Source: Streptomyces xantholiticus
GTDB lineage: Bacteria; Actinomycetota; Actinomycetes; Streptomycetales; Streptomycetaceae
DNA: 64,000 nt
Reading direction: 5' to 3'
Assembly (NCBI RefSeq): GCF_014651015.1
Contig: NZ_BMWB01000014.1
Span: forward strand, 1-64,000
Both the position numbers and the translations under genes were made by a program. Below, in pieces: positions 22,312 to 32,496 of the stretch (the stretch's first letter is position 1; each line of letters begins with the position of its first letter). The notes under the pieces are model-generated. The model was not told the origin of the DNA and searched no databases. It worked only from the letters and a program-made list of their open reading frames with translations.

Positions 22312-22719
22312 ATGACCGACTTCCATCGCAGCACCTCGGACGAGCCGGTTGGTGAGCTGGTCGGCCGGGCGTCGCAACAGATCGCGCAGCTGGTGCGCGA
22401 GGAGATGCAGCTGGCCCGGGCGGAGATGAGCGAGAAGGGCAAGCGGTTCGGCAGGGGCGGCGGCTTGTTCGGCGGCGCCGGTCTGGTGACGGTCCTCGGC
22501 CTGCAGGCGCTGGTCGCCACCGCGATCATCGCGCTCGCCCTCGTGCTGCCCTGGTGGGCAGCAGGGCTGATCGTCGCCGGTGTGCTGTTCCTCATCGCCG
22601 GGGTACTCGCAGCGGCCGGGAAGAAGAACATCCGGCAGGCCACGCCACCCAAGCCCGAACAAGCCATGAGCAGCATGCAGCGCGACGTCCGCGAGATCAA
22701 GGAAAGGGCACACCGATGA
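22312..22719 (+). CDS. phage-holin-like / Phage_holin_3_6 family membrane protein
   Basis: A 135-residue protein from ATG, preferred over an in-frame GTG at 22300 because AGGTGG sits eight bases before it. Residues 10-50 form a charged amphipathic helix (VGELVGRASQQIAQLVREEM QLARAEM), followed by two membrane helices near 60-80 (LVTVLGLQALVATAIIALAL) and 85-105, and a charged tail. This is the actinobacterial 'putative holin superfamily / Phage_holin_3_6' pattern; in chromosomes these accompany DUF3618 genes and are not lysis proteins. It overlaps the next gene by four bases (ATGA). Likely an envelope-associated stress protein; exact role unknown. Confidence 0.82.
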   Translation: MTDFHRSTSDEPVGELVGRASQQIAQLVREEMQLARAEMSEKGKRFGRGGGLFGGAGLVTVLGLQALVATAIIALALVLPWWAAGLIVAGVLFLIAGVLAAAGKKNIRQATPPKPEQAMSSMQRDVREIKERAHR

Positions 22720-23156
22720 GCACTCCCCGGCACAGCAGCAACACCGAGCCCGGTAGCCCCTCTGCTGAAGAGCTGCGCGAGCAGGTCGAGCACACCCGTG
22801 AGGAACTCGGTGAGACGGTGGAGGCGCTCGCGGCCAAGGCCGACGTCAAGAGCCGGGTCAAGCAGACCGCCGCCGGGGTGAAGGACGATACGGGCCTCAA
22901 GGTCGCGCACGCCAAGGAGCAGGTCGCCGCCACCGCGTCCGCGATCAGCGACAAGCTGCGCGAGAAGACTCCTCCCCGGCTCCAGGACACAGCGCACCAG
23001 GCCGCCGAGATGCTGCGGGACAAGACCCCGCAGCCGGTGCACGACAAGGCACACCGGGCGACCCACGCCGCACGGGGCAACCCGAAACTGCTTGCCGGAG
23101 CCGCTGCCCTGGCCGTAGTGCTGTTGATGCTGGTCAAGCGCAGGAGGCGGCGGTGA
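22716..23156 (+). CDS. DUF3618 domain-containing protein
   Basis: A 146-residue protein. The DUF3618 hallmark is the N-terminal SAEELREQVEHTREELGETV EALAAKADVK. A long charged, probably coiled or extended middle follows (AHAKEQVAATASAISDKLRE), and a single C-terminal membrane helix (LLAGAAALAVVLLMLV) ends in a run of arginines. The topology suggests a tail-anchored cytoplasmic protein. It overlaps both neighbours by four bases, so it is translated with them. Function unknown; the family partners the holin-like and DUF4235 proteins in Streptomyces. Confidence 0.88.
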   Translation: MSTPRHSSNTEPGSPSAEELREQVEHTREELGETVEALAAKADVKSRVKQTAAGVKDDTGLKVAHAKEQVAATASAISDKLREKTPPRLQDTAHQAAEMLRDKTPQPVHDKAHRATHAARGNPKLLAGAAALAVVLLMLVKRRRRR

Positions 23157-23419
23157 AGGCCTCGAAGATCCTCTACAAGCCCGTCGGGCTGGCGCTCGGT
23201 GCCACCGGCGGGGCCCTGGCCGGAGCGGTGTTCGGCCAAGTGTGGAAGAAGCTCGGTCACGACGAGGACGCCCCCGACGCGACCGACGAAGAGCGCAACT
23301 GGCGTGAGGTGCTCCTCGCGGCCACGTTGCAGGGCGCGATCTTCGCCTTCGTCAAAGCCGTCGTCGACCGCAGCGGCGCCACCGCCGTCAAACGCCTCAC
23401 CGGCACCTGGCCCGGCTGA
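23153..23419 (+). CDS. DUF4235 domain-containing membrane protein
   Basis: An 88-residue protein with GTG start overlapping the DUF3618 stop (GTGA). It shows the DUF4235 pattern: ILYKPVGLALGATGGALAGA (first hydrophobic helix), VFGQVWKKL, an acidic loop DEDAPDATDEERNWREVL, then a second helix AATLQGAIFAFVKAVVDRSG. The two helices suggest a small inner-membrane protein. Function is unknown. It is the third gene of the coupled envelope cluster. Confidence 0.85.
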   Translation: MKASKILYKPVGLALGATGGALAGAVFGQVWKKLGHDEDAPDATDEERNWREVLLAATLQGAIFAFVKAVVDRSGATAVKRLTGTWPG

Positions 23420-23452
23420 CACCCCCACACTCAGGAATGGAACCCGCAGCTC

Positions 23453-24535
23453 ATGAGCCGTTTTACGAACCTGCGGCATCGCCACGAGGAAGCCTCCCAC
23501 AAGGAGGACCACCGCTCCGGTGCGGCGGGACCGCAGCCCGCTGCCGACGCGGATCAAGGTCCCGGTCCCGGCCGGGACGTGGAACGCAACGCTCCTGACA
23601 AACCGACCGAGATGCCGAAGAAGTCCTTCGGTCAGGTGCTGGGCCGCACGCTCAAGGAGTTCAAGGACGACGAGCTACCCGACCGCGCCGCCGCCCTGAC
23701 CTACTACGGAATTCTGGCGCTCTTCCCGGCCCTCCTGGTTCTGGTCTCGCTGCTCGGTATCGCGGGTCGGAGCACGACGCAGAAGGTGCTCGACAACATC
23801 CAGCAGCTCGCCCCTGGCCCGGCACGTGACGTCATCACCAACGCGGTCACGCAGTTGCAGGGCAGCTCCGGCGTGGGATCGGCACTGGCGATCATCGGCC
23901 TGCTGGGCGCGATCTGGTCCGCCTCCGGGTACGTGGCCGCGTTCATCCGCTCGTCCAACGCCGTCTACGACCTGCCCGAGGGCCGGCCGGCGTGGAAAGT
24001 GCTGCCCGTCCGGCTCGGCGTGACGATCACACTGATGATCATGGCGTGCGCGAGCGCGCTCATCGTCATCCTCTCCGGCGGCATCGCCCAGCAGATCGGC
24101 ACAGCACTCGGGGTTGGCGAGACGGCCATGACCGTCTGGTCGATCGCCAAGTGGCCCGTGCTGGTCGTGCTCGTCTCCCTGATGATCGCCCTGCTGTACT
24201 GGGCCTCGCCCAACACCAAGGGCCGCGGCTTCACATGGGTCACCCCCGGCAGCTTCCTCGCCGTGGTGATCTGGCTGCTCGCCTCGGCCGGCTTCGCCTT
24301 CTACGTGGCGAACTTCGGCTCGTACAACAAGACCTACGGGACCCTCGCCGGCGTCATCATCTTCCTCGTGTGGCTGTGGATCACCAACCTCGCCATCCTC
24401 CTCGGCCTGGAGTTCGACGCCGAACTCGCCCGCGAACGCGCCATCACGGGCGGGCACCCCAAGAACGCCGAGCCCTACACCCGGCCCCGGGACACCCGCA
24501 AATGGACCGAAGAAGACCGCCGACGGCTCCAATGA
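23453..24535 (+). CDS. YihY/virulence factor BrkB family membrane protein
   Basis: A 360-residue inner-membrane protein of the YihY/BrkB family (once wrongly named ribonuclease BN). After a hydrophilic, charged 60-residue head come about six membrane helices. Family blocks are clear: RAAALTYYGILALFPALLVL, ALAIIGLLGAIWSASGYVAA, FIRSSNAVYD, VVLVSLMIALLYWASPN, then SYNKTYGTLAGVIIFLVWLW and ITNLAILLGLEFDAELARE. The function of the family is unsettled. It follows DUF4235 by 33 bases on the same strand and is probably the last gene of this operon. Confidence 0.92.
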   Translation: MSRFTNLRHRHEEASHKEDHRSGAAGPQPAADADQGPGPGRDVERNAPDKPTEMPKKSFGQVLGRTLKEFKDDELPDRAAALTYYGILALFPALLVLVSLLGIAGRSTTQKVLDNIQQLAPGPARDVITNAVTQLQGSSGVGSALAIIGLLGAIWSASGYVAAFIRSSNAVYDLPEGRPAWKVLPVRLGVTITLMIMACASALIVILSGGIAQQIGTALGVGETAMTVWSIAKWPVLVVLVSLMIALLYWASPNTKGRGFTWVTPGSFLAVVIWLLASAGFAFYVANFGSYNKTYGTLAGVIIFLVWLWITNLAILLGLEFDAELARERAITGGHPKNAEPYTRPRDTRKWTEEDRRRLQ

Positions 24536-24622
24536 CAAGCTCCCCGGCGACAGGCGACAGCGGAATCCGCCTTCCTCGGGCATTCGGTCAACGGGAGCAC
24601 GTCGGTACACCATGATCCCTGT

Positions 24623-25156
24623 GTGACCGAGGACGAACTCATAGCCGTCGTGCAGGCTCAGGCCGTTGCAAGATCTCTGCCACCACCTGCGGCATGCAAC
24701 GCTGTCACGGCTGTCGAGGCGGCCGTCGGATTCGCCATGCCGCCACTCCTGCGCCGTCTCTATCTGGAGGTCGCCGACGGCGGATTCGGTCCTGACCTCT
24801 GGGAAGCCGTCTCCCTGACGGACAACGGCCACCACTTCGGCGACGTCGAGGACCTGGCCACTGTGTACCGCGCGTACCAGTCCGACTCCGACGCGGACAG
24901 CCGCCCCGGCCTGGTGCCGCTCGTCGAACGCGGGTGCTGCATCTGGAACATGGTCGACTTCTCCTCCCCGGGAGGAGAGGTGTGGGAATGGGACCCGAAC
25001 CAGCGATGTCTCCGGCACGCCGTCTTTCCTCGGCAGCAGACCCTTGCGCAGTGGATCGAGAGGTGGAACGGGCCGGACCTGGCCCCTGACCCACCCCCGA
25101 CCGACTGCGCCGAATGCCTTGGCCCAACAGACGGGTCCGCCGGCTGCGGCTGGTGA
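24623..25156 (+). CDS. SMI1/KNR4 family protein
   Basis: A 177-residue protein with GTG start. The SMI1/KNR4 fold pattern is visible: an opening segment VEAAVGFAMPPLLRRLYLEV ADGGFGP, a central FGDVEDLATVYRAYQSD, then VPLVERGCCIWNMVDFS (the conserved Gly-cys-trp region) and WIERWNG near the end. Members are often immunity proteins against contact-dependent or polymorphic toxins, or bind cell-wall regulators. No toxin gene is visible next door, so its partner is unknown. The C-terminus has an odd Cys-rich tail (DCAECLGPTDGSAGCGW). Confidence 0.82.
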   Translation: MTEDELIAVVQAQAVARSLPPPAACNAVTAVEAAVGFAMPPLLRRLYLEVADGGFGPDLWEAVSLTDNGHHFGDVEDLATVYRAYQSDSDADSRPGLVPLVERGCCIWNMVDFSSPGGEVWEWDPNQRCLRHAVFPRQQTLAQWIERWNGPDLAPDPPPTDCAECLGPTDGSAGCGW

Positions 25157-25243
25157 GACGCCCATCACATTCACGCATGTCACAGTTCGCCGCACTGTTC
25201 CGTCCAAGAGGTGTAACCGGCGACAACGACACAGGAGTGCACC

Positions 25244-25717
25244 GTGAATGCTCGCTTGAATCTCATGGACAACCAGGTCGCAGCCAAGTTCGGTAGGCAC
25301 ATCGTCTCGGCGGGCAGGGTGCTCGAGGACTCGGCCCTGCCGGCCTCGACGCAGGAACTGGTGAAGCTCCGCGCCAGCCAGATCAACGGCTGCGGTTTCT
25401 GCGTCGACATGCACACCAAGGACGCCGCGCACGCCGGGGAGACCTCGACGCGCCTCGGCCTCGTCGCGGCATGGCGGGAGGCCACGGTGTTCACCGACGC
25501 CGAGCGCGCTGCCCTGGAGCTTGCGGAGCAGGGCACCCGCATCGCTGACGCGGCCGGTGGGGTCACGGACGAGGCCTGGGCGAATGCCGCCAAGTACTAC
25601 GACGAGGACCAGCTTGCGGCCCTGGTGTGCGTCATCGCCCTCATCAACGCCTTCAATCGCGGGAACGTCATGGTCCAACAGCCTGCCGGCGACTACCAGC
25701 CCGGCCAGTTCGGATAA
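25244..25717 (+). CDS. carboxymuconolactone decarboxylase / AhpD-like protein
   Basis: A 157-residue AhpD-fold protein with GTG start and ACAGGAG nine bases before it. The catalytic motif is intact: INGCGFCVDMHTKDA gives CxxC followed by His, and the upstream PASTQELVKLRASQ has the Glu that completes the proton relay in AhpD. The C-terminal ALINAFNRGNVMV is also conserved. It probably acts as a thiol-based peroxidase or alkylhydroperoxidase-like reductant; a true decarboxylase role is unlikely. Monocistronic, with a hairpin about 150 bases downstream. Confidence 0.9.
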   Translation: MNARLNLMDNQVAAKFGRHIVSAGRVLEDSALPASTQELVKLRASQINGCGFCVDMHTKDAAHAGETSTRLGLVAAWREATVFTDAERAALELAEQGTRIADAAGGVTDEAWANAAKYYDEDQLAALVCVIALINAFNRGNVMVQQPAGDYQPGQFG

Positions 25718-25775
25718 CGAGAACCAGAGGGACATGCCTGCGACTAGAGTCCGGCCGGGTGGATCGTGGCCGTCT

Positions 25776-26010
25776 TGTGGGCCGACTACTGCCGTCGGCG
25801 GCAAGATGGATCTTCGTGGTCAGTCCGCCGCGGGACCAGCCGATGGCATGGTCGCCCGGCTCGCCGGCCGGAGCCCGTTGTGGCGGGCTCCGGCCGCATG
25901 CCGGGGGGTGGACACGATCGAGGAGTCCACCGCGAAGACCCAGATCAGATCCGCAGCGGCGTCAGCCCGGGCGACAACGCGGTGAAGACCCGCTCCCAGG
26001 TGCCGTCACG
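25776..26010 (-). pseudogene. IS5-family transposase, internal fragment
   Basis: The minus strand reads RDGTWERVFTALSPGLTPLR in one frame, then LIWVFAVDSSIVSTPRHAAG in the next (the AVDSSI Asp is the first DDE residue), then GEPGDHAIGWSRGGLTTKIH LAADG in a third. This is the heart of a Streptomyces IS5-type transposase (typical: VDSTIVRAHQHAAGARK ... GRSRGGLTTKIHLAAD). Two frameshifts, both termini and the remaining DDE residues are lost, so it is inert. The leftover inverted repeats cannot be assigned. Confidence 0.85.
25865..25896. terminator. hairpin inside the IS ruin, possible terminator of the AhpD-like gene
   Basis: A perfect 13-bp stem (CGGCCGGAGCCCG / CGGGCTCCGGCCG) with a 6-base loop. 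It lies in the decayed transposase, downstream of the AhpD-like gene, and may have been kept as its transcription stop. Confidence 0.45.
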
Positions 26011-26133
26011 AAACGAATTTCGTCACGTCGTCACGGCCCTGCTCCGCCGCCGTCATGGACGTGATCGGCGGCGTCGTCAACGTTGAACTCCGCGAGGTCC
26101 AACCGCCGCTCGTGGCCGGCCTGCCGGGCCTCG

Positions 26134-26408
26134 TCACGACGACGACCGACGTTCCTCGAGCAGGTCGGCGGGCTGACCGGCCTCGCACCGTCGCAGGTCA
26201 GGCTTTCGCAGCGGTGCTCGTCCCCGGCGGGCGCACCATGAGACGTCGATCGCGTCCTTGGCCTCCGCGACGAATCCGTGGCGCTCGTAGAGTCGACGTG
26301 CACCACTGCCCTGCAAGACGTTCAAACCCACGGTCATCCCCTGCGCGTCGGTCCGCTCCAGCACCGTGCGCAGGACAGCGGATCCGATCCCTTGGCCCTG
26401 CGGGCTCA
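26134..26408 (-). pseudogene. GNAT acetyltransferase remnant (C-terminal part)
   Basis: The minus strand reads QGQGIGSAVLRTVLERTDAQ, the acetyl-CoA loop (Q/R-x-x-G-x-G/A) of GNAT enzymes, then GMTVGLNVLQGSGARRLYER HGFV, the typical final strands. No N-terminal half or start codon is present: the fragment begins at the very end of the neighbouring propeller-like gene. The tail after DVSWCARR is not GNAT-like and runs to the stop at 26134. I read it as a truncated, non-functional gene. Confidence 0.75.
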
Positions 26409-27470
26409 AGACGCCCCTTGGGTCCAGCGGTTGAGTGTCTCGCTCCCGTCGTCGTAGGTGAGCCAGGTCCCGTCGCCGAGGGGGCGTACATAACTGTCGA
26501 CAGGGCCGGTGGGATACGCGACCGTCCCGCGTATCTCCAGGGTGCGGGCGTCGAGCAGCCAGTGGCGGGCCCGCTGCGGGTCTCCGTCGGATTCGAGCGT
26601 CGAGGCGATGACGGTGTCGGCATCGACGAAGCCGCAGCCGTAGTCCCAGCAGAGCGGGTCCTCGTCTTCGGCCGGCTCGGGCGTACCCTCGGCGAGCACG
26701 GCGCCGTCCAGAGCGTGCAGTTCCAGGTCCGCTCCGTAGTGCTCGACTGTCAGGAAGCCCGGATGGCCCGCGTGGACGTCCATCAGGATGCGGTCCATGG
26801 TCCCGTTGAGGTCCCAGCCGGTCAGCTTCTCGCCGTTCCAGCGCGCCCAGTGGAGCAGGATGCCGTCCTGGCCCATGCCGATACACAAACCCATGTGGAC
26901 ACCGTCGGGGTGGGAGAGGTGGTGCGAGCCGGAGGCTGCGCTGTCCAGTGGCAGCCGGGCCAGCTCTCGTCCGTCCCTGGCGTCCAGGACGACCCAGCAC
27001 TCCTCCCGGTTGTCTTCCTCCGGCTCGACGACGACGTGCGCCCAGACGAGCCGGCCGTCGCCGGAGATCCGGCATGATCCGTGCTCGAGGCCGCGGCACA
27101 CTTCCTGCTCGTCCCCCGTATGCGGGTGACCGATCTCGGGCCCCCAGCAGCCGTGCCGGTACTCCCACAGCGTCTCTCCGCCCAGTCCCACGGCCCGTAC
27201 CGCGCGCTGACCCGAGAACACCGCGAACGTGCCTTCGGGGCTCACCGAGTGGACACCGCGGTTCCACCCCGGCCAGGGAAGGGGGAAGACGGCGGTCGGC
27301 GCCCGCTCCCCCGCGAAGACCTCGTGCAGGTCGTAGACCTCCAGCTCCTGCCCGTTCTGGAGGAGGGCGCGGCGCGGCCCGTCCCCGCGGCTCTCGAAGG
27401 CGAAGCCGTTGACCAGTGCGCCCCCACCCGGCAGCCTCACCGAGTCGCGCAGTTGTGCGGTGATCGACAT
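26406..27470 (-). CDS. hypothetical protein, probably beta-propeller-like
   Basis: 354 residues, family not recognised by name. It is rich in Trp, Gly and Asp and shows repeated strand-turn units of 40-50 residues such as GVHSVSPEGTFAVFSGQRAV, CRISGDGRLVWAHVVVEPEE, CWVVLDARDGRELARLPLDS, ILMDVHAGHPGFLTVEHYGA and HWLLDARTLEIRGTVAYPTG, which look like blades of a WD40 or quinoprotein-like propeller. There is no signal peptide or membrane helix. The ATG at 27470 begins MSITAQLRDSVRLPGGGALV; the frame is open to 27959 but without structure. Its 3' end runs straight into the GNAT remnant. Confidence 0.7.
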   Translation of the reverse strand: MSITAQLRDSVRLPGGGALVNGFAFESRGDGPRRALLQNGQELEVYDLHEVFAGERAPTAVFPLPWPGWNRGVHSVSPEGTFAVFSGQRAVRAVGLGGETLWEYRHGCWGPEIGHPHTGDEQEVCRGLEHGSCRISGDGRLVWAHVVVEPEEDNREECWVVLDARDGRELARLPLDSAASGSHHLSHPDGVHMGLCIGMGQDGILLHWARWNGEKLTGWDLNGTMDRILMDVHAGHPGFLTVEHYGADLELHALDGAVLAEGTPEPAEDEDPLCWDYGCGFVDADTVIASTLESDGDPQRARHWLLDARTLEIRGTVAYPTGPVDSYVRPLGDGTWLTYDDGSETLNRWTQGAS

Positions 27471-28164
27471 GGTCCGAAGGTAACGGACCTCGCTGACGGA
27501 GCGGCCGGTGTCGAGCGGTCGGGCGACGCCGGCGGAGAGCCTTGCGTCAGGGGCGGCGGACAGGACCTGAGGGAGGTCGTCGGTGACGACGTCGAACCAC
27601 AGGCCGAGGCTCTCCCTGCTGCGACGCAGGTCGGGTCCTCGGCGGTGTTGAGGTTGCGCAGGTCGGCTTCCGCCCGACGCAGGTCGGGATTCCGCACATC
27701 GGTCTCGTCTCTGTTCAGCGGACACCGGGCGGTGACGACGAGGAGGCCGAGCGACAGCCGTGGAAAGGCCGGCGGCCTGCCGAAGTGGCGTACCGCAGGC
27801 CATGAGTTCGTAAGCCAGGAGATACAGCGGGTGGGTTGTGCGGGAGGTGTTGGGACGTCGTCGTAGCCGTCGGTGACGCCGGGCTCGCCGAATCCCGGAG
27901 CCCCGAGGTCGACCCGCGCGACCGGCACCCGGCCGCACGCCTCGCCCACAAGATCGCACGTCGGAGGGGCAGCCCTACGCAGCGTGAGACCGATGGTGCA
28001 CACCGGCGAAGTCCGCGGGCGGCCCCCGGTCCGGGGTCGCGCGGACCGGCTGGAGCGGGCGGGTGCGCTGGTAAAATGGCCGGACGCTTCGTCGTTCTCG
28101 GGGCCCGTGCCAAGGGGTGCGGGCCCCGGTTCGTTCCGGGCGCCAGACCACGGAAGGGTCCCCC
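27471..28164. other. gap upstream of two divergent genes, no supportable gene
   Basis: About 690 bases between the propeller-like gene and the DEAD-box gene. Open frames exist in several phases, as everywhere in such GC-rich DNA, but none has a ribosome site plus a recognisable fold. Near 27,650-27,720 the minus strand reads DETDVRNPDLRRAEADLRNL, which looks like debris of a helical protein I cannot name. The helicase leader hairpin lies at its right end. Confidence 0.5.
28099..28128 (+). promoter_or_regulatory. leader hairpin before the DEAD-box helicase
   Basis: A perfect 9-bp stem (CGGGGCCCG / CGGGCCCCG) with a 12-base loop, ending 36 bases before the helicase start. DEAD-box helicase genes in bacteria often have structured, cold-responsive leaders; a regulatory role here is inference. 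Confidence 0.4.
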
Positions 28165-29577
28165 ATGAACGCGAAGCCGACAGCCATTGGGCATTCCGAT
28201 GCCGACGAGACCGGGGGGACGGCGCCGGGCGAACGACCGACGCCGACGCCGACCACCGGTTCGCCGCCCGCCGAGTCCTTCGCCGAACTGGGACTGCCAC
28301 CGGAAGTCGTGCGGGTGATGACCGAACGCGCGATAACGGAGCCGTTCCCGATCCAGGCGGCCACCCTGCCCGACGCGCTGGCCGGCCGGGACATCCTCGG
28401 CCGCGCGCGGACCGGGTCGGGCAAGACCCTCGCCTTCGGGCTGGCCCTGCTCGTCCGTACGGCAGCGGGCCGGCGGGCCGAGCCGAAGCGGCCGCTCGGG
28501 CTGGTCCTGGTGCCGACCCGCGAACTCGCGCAGCAGGTGAGCGACGTGCTGGCACCGTACGCGCTGGCGCTCCGGCTGAAGCTGGCGACGGTGGTCGGTG
28601 GATTGTCGATCGGGCAGCAGGCGAGGTCGATGCGGGCCGGCGCCGATGTGGTCGTCGCCACTCCGGGGCGGCTGACCGACCTGGTGGCGCGCCGGGACTG
28701 TCATCTGGACCAGGTGCGGATCACGGTGTTGGACGAGGCGGACCAGATGTGCGACATGGGGTTCCTGCCGCAGGTGTCGGAACTCCTGGATCAGGTGAGC
28801 CCCGACGGGCAGCGGATGCTGTTCTCGGCCACACTCGACCGCAACATCGACCACCTGGTCCGGCGCCACCTCCACGACCCGGTACTCGTCACGGTCGACC
28901 GGGCGGCGGGCTCGGTCACCACGATGGAGCACCATGTGCTGCACATTCACCCCGCCGACAAGTACGCGACGGCCACCGAGATCGCTGCCAGGGACGGCCG
29001 GGTGCTGATGTTCCTGGACACCAGGCTCGGCGTCGACCAGTTCACCCGACATCTGCGCGGCAACGGTATCCGGGCCTCCGCCCTGCACAGCGGCAAGTCG
29101 CAGCCGCAGCGCACGCACACGCTCGCGCAGTTCAAGAATGGTGACATCACCGTGCTGGTGGCCACCAATGTCGCCGCCCGCGGCATCCACGTCGACGCGC
29201 TCGACCTCGTCGTCAACGTCGACCCGCCCGCCGACCCCAAGGACTACCTCCATCGAGGCGGTCGCACGGCACGCGCGGGCGAGCCGGGCAGCGTGGTCAC
29301 CCTCGTCACCCCGAACCAGCGGCGAGATGTGAACCGGATGATGTCCGGCGCCGGGATCCGGCCGACGGTCACTCAGGTGCGCTCCGGGGAGGAGAAGCTG
29401 ACCAGCATCACAGGCGCGAGGCGCCCGCCCTCAGGGGACAAGGCCACCAGCGGCAACGCGCCCTTCCGCGGCCTTGGCACCCGTCCCGGCCGCGCCCCCA
29501 AGGAGTCCCGCAGGACCGCCGAAGCCCGCAAGACCGCGGAGGCTCGCAAAGCCGCCCGGATACGCAGAGGCCACTGA
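28165..29577 (+). CDS. DEAD-box ATP-dependent RNA helicase
   Basis: A 470-residue RNA helicase. Motifs in order: Q-motif FAELGLPPEVVRVM with PFPIQA, I ARTGSGKT, Ia PTRELAQQ, Ib TPGRL, II VLDEADQM, III SAT, IV VLMFLDTR, V ATNVAARGIHVD and VI HRGGRTARAG. All key residues are present. After residue 400 the tail is basic and low in complexity (RKTAEARKTAEARKAARIRR), typical for RNA binding. It should unwind short RNA duplexes in ribosome assembly or mRNA decay. The ATG has GGAAGGG upstream. It converges on the chaperone operon. Confidence 0.95.
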   Translation: MNAKPTAIGHSDADETGGTAPGERPTPTPTTGSPPAESFAELGLPPEVVRVMTERAITEPFPIQAATLPDALAGRDILGRARTGSGKTLAFGLALLVRTAAGRRAEPKRPLGLVLVPTRELAQQVSDVLAPYALALRLKLATVVGGLSIGQQARSMRAGADVVVATPGRLTDLVARRDCHLDQVRITVLDEADQMCDMGFLPQVSELLDQVSPDGQRMLFSATLDRNIDHLVRRHLHDPVLVTVDRAAGSVTTMEHHVLHIHPADKYATATEIAARDGRVLMFLDTRLGVDQFTRHLRGNGIRASALHSGKSQPQRTHTLAQFKNGDITVLVATNVAARGIHVDALDLVVNVDPPADPKDYLHRGGRTARAGEPGSVVTLVTPNQRRDVNRMMSGAGIRPTVTQVRSGEEKLTSITGARRPPSGDKATSGNAPFRGLGTRPGRAPKESRRTAEARKTAEARKAARIRRGH

Positions 29578-29603
29578 CGGCCGGGGAGCCCGACGGCGAG
29601 GGG

Positions 29604-29645
29604 GCACCCGTCACGTCCGACCGCCCGCGGAGCGTGACCGGGTGC
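29604..29645. terminator. hairpin between the helicase and grpE ends
   Basis: An imperfect stem (GCACCCGTCACG against CGTGACCGGGTGC, one bulged base) with a 17-base loop. It lies in the 120-base gap between convergent genes and could act in both directions. Confidence 0.5.
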
Positions 29646-29697
29646 GCGCCGGGCTGCCTCGCCGCCCGGCTGCTCGTAGCCCGGCCGACGGGCGGGA

Positions 29698-30503
29698 TCA
29701 GACGTCGGGCGGAGACCCGCGCTCACCGCGTTTCCCCCAAGGCTCCCGCAGTCCCTGCTCGCCGGCTGCCGACGTGCCGCCTCCGGCGCCCGAGCCCGTG
29801 CCGACACCCGCACCGCCCTTACGGCCCGTGGCGGTTGTCGGCGGACCGGTGACCACTACCTGGGCGGGCCGCAGGAGATGGTCACCGACCCGATAACCGG
29901 AACGCAGTACGGCACTGCAGACGGGCCACTCCTGCTGCTCCGACTCCGTGTAGTCCAGTGCCTCATGGACCGTCGGATCGAACGGCTCCCCCACGTCCCC
30001 GACGGACTGCAGGCCGAGCGCGGCCAGTTCGGCTTCGAGCAGGTCGGCTACGGACGTGAACGCCTTCGACGCCTCGCCGTGCTCGCGCGCCTGCTCAACG
30101 GTGTCCACGAGGGGCAGCAGGGCGGCGAGAACGTTGGCCACGGCGATCTCCTGCACCGCCGTGCGGTCTCGCCGCACGCGCTTGCGGTAGTTGTCGTACT
30201 CGGCCTTCGTCCGCTGCAGATCGGCGGTCCGTTCGGACAGCTGCGCCCGCAGCTTCGCGATCTGAGCCTGCTCACCGCCGGCAGGAGCGTTCGCCGCGCG
30301 CCCCTGCTCCGGCTCCGGCTCCGGGAGCCGCTGACGGCCCGTGCCGTGTCCCGCTCCGGCATCGGGATTCGTCGAGGCTCCGGCCGCAGGTGCCTCGGGG
30401 ATCCCGCGCGGCTGGAGGGTCACCGGATCGATCCGGCGCCGGTCGCGGATGACCACGGGCGGACGCCGCTCCCTCCCGGAAGCGCTTCGGTCGTTCGGGA
30501 CGC

Positions 30504-30507
<4 letters not shown>
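29698..30507 (-). CDS. grpE: GrpE nucleotide-exchange factor
   Basis: A 269-residue protein; the family core is about residues 75-215. It starts with a long helix (QIAKLRAQLSERTADLQRTK AEYDNYRKR) and continues VANVLAALLPLVDTVEQARE, then FDPTVHEAL and the final beta domain GYRVGDHLLRPAQVVV. Both ends are extended by low-complexity sequence, longer than housekeeping GrpE (about 200-225 residues). It should release ADP from the DnaK encoded just upstream. The ATG overlaps the dnaK stop (ATGA). Probably a second copy rather than the only grpE, as the operon order is not the canonical Streptomyces one. Confidence 0.92.
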
Positions 30508-32381
<1,874 letters not shown>

Positions 32382-32496
32382 CTCAGCTCTCCTTCCTGCC
32401 CAGGCTCGTCGGCGCGCCCACCGGGGTCGCGCGGTGCCGGAGGTCCGACCTCCGTGGGCACTGCCGTACCGCTCGGTGCGGCGACGAGGCGGTTCG

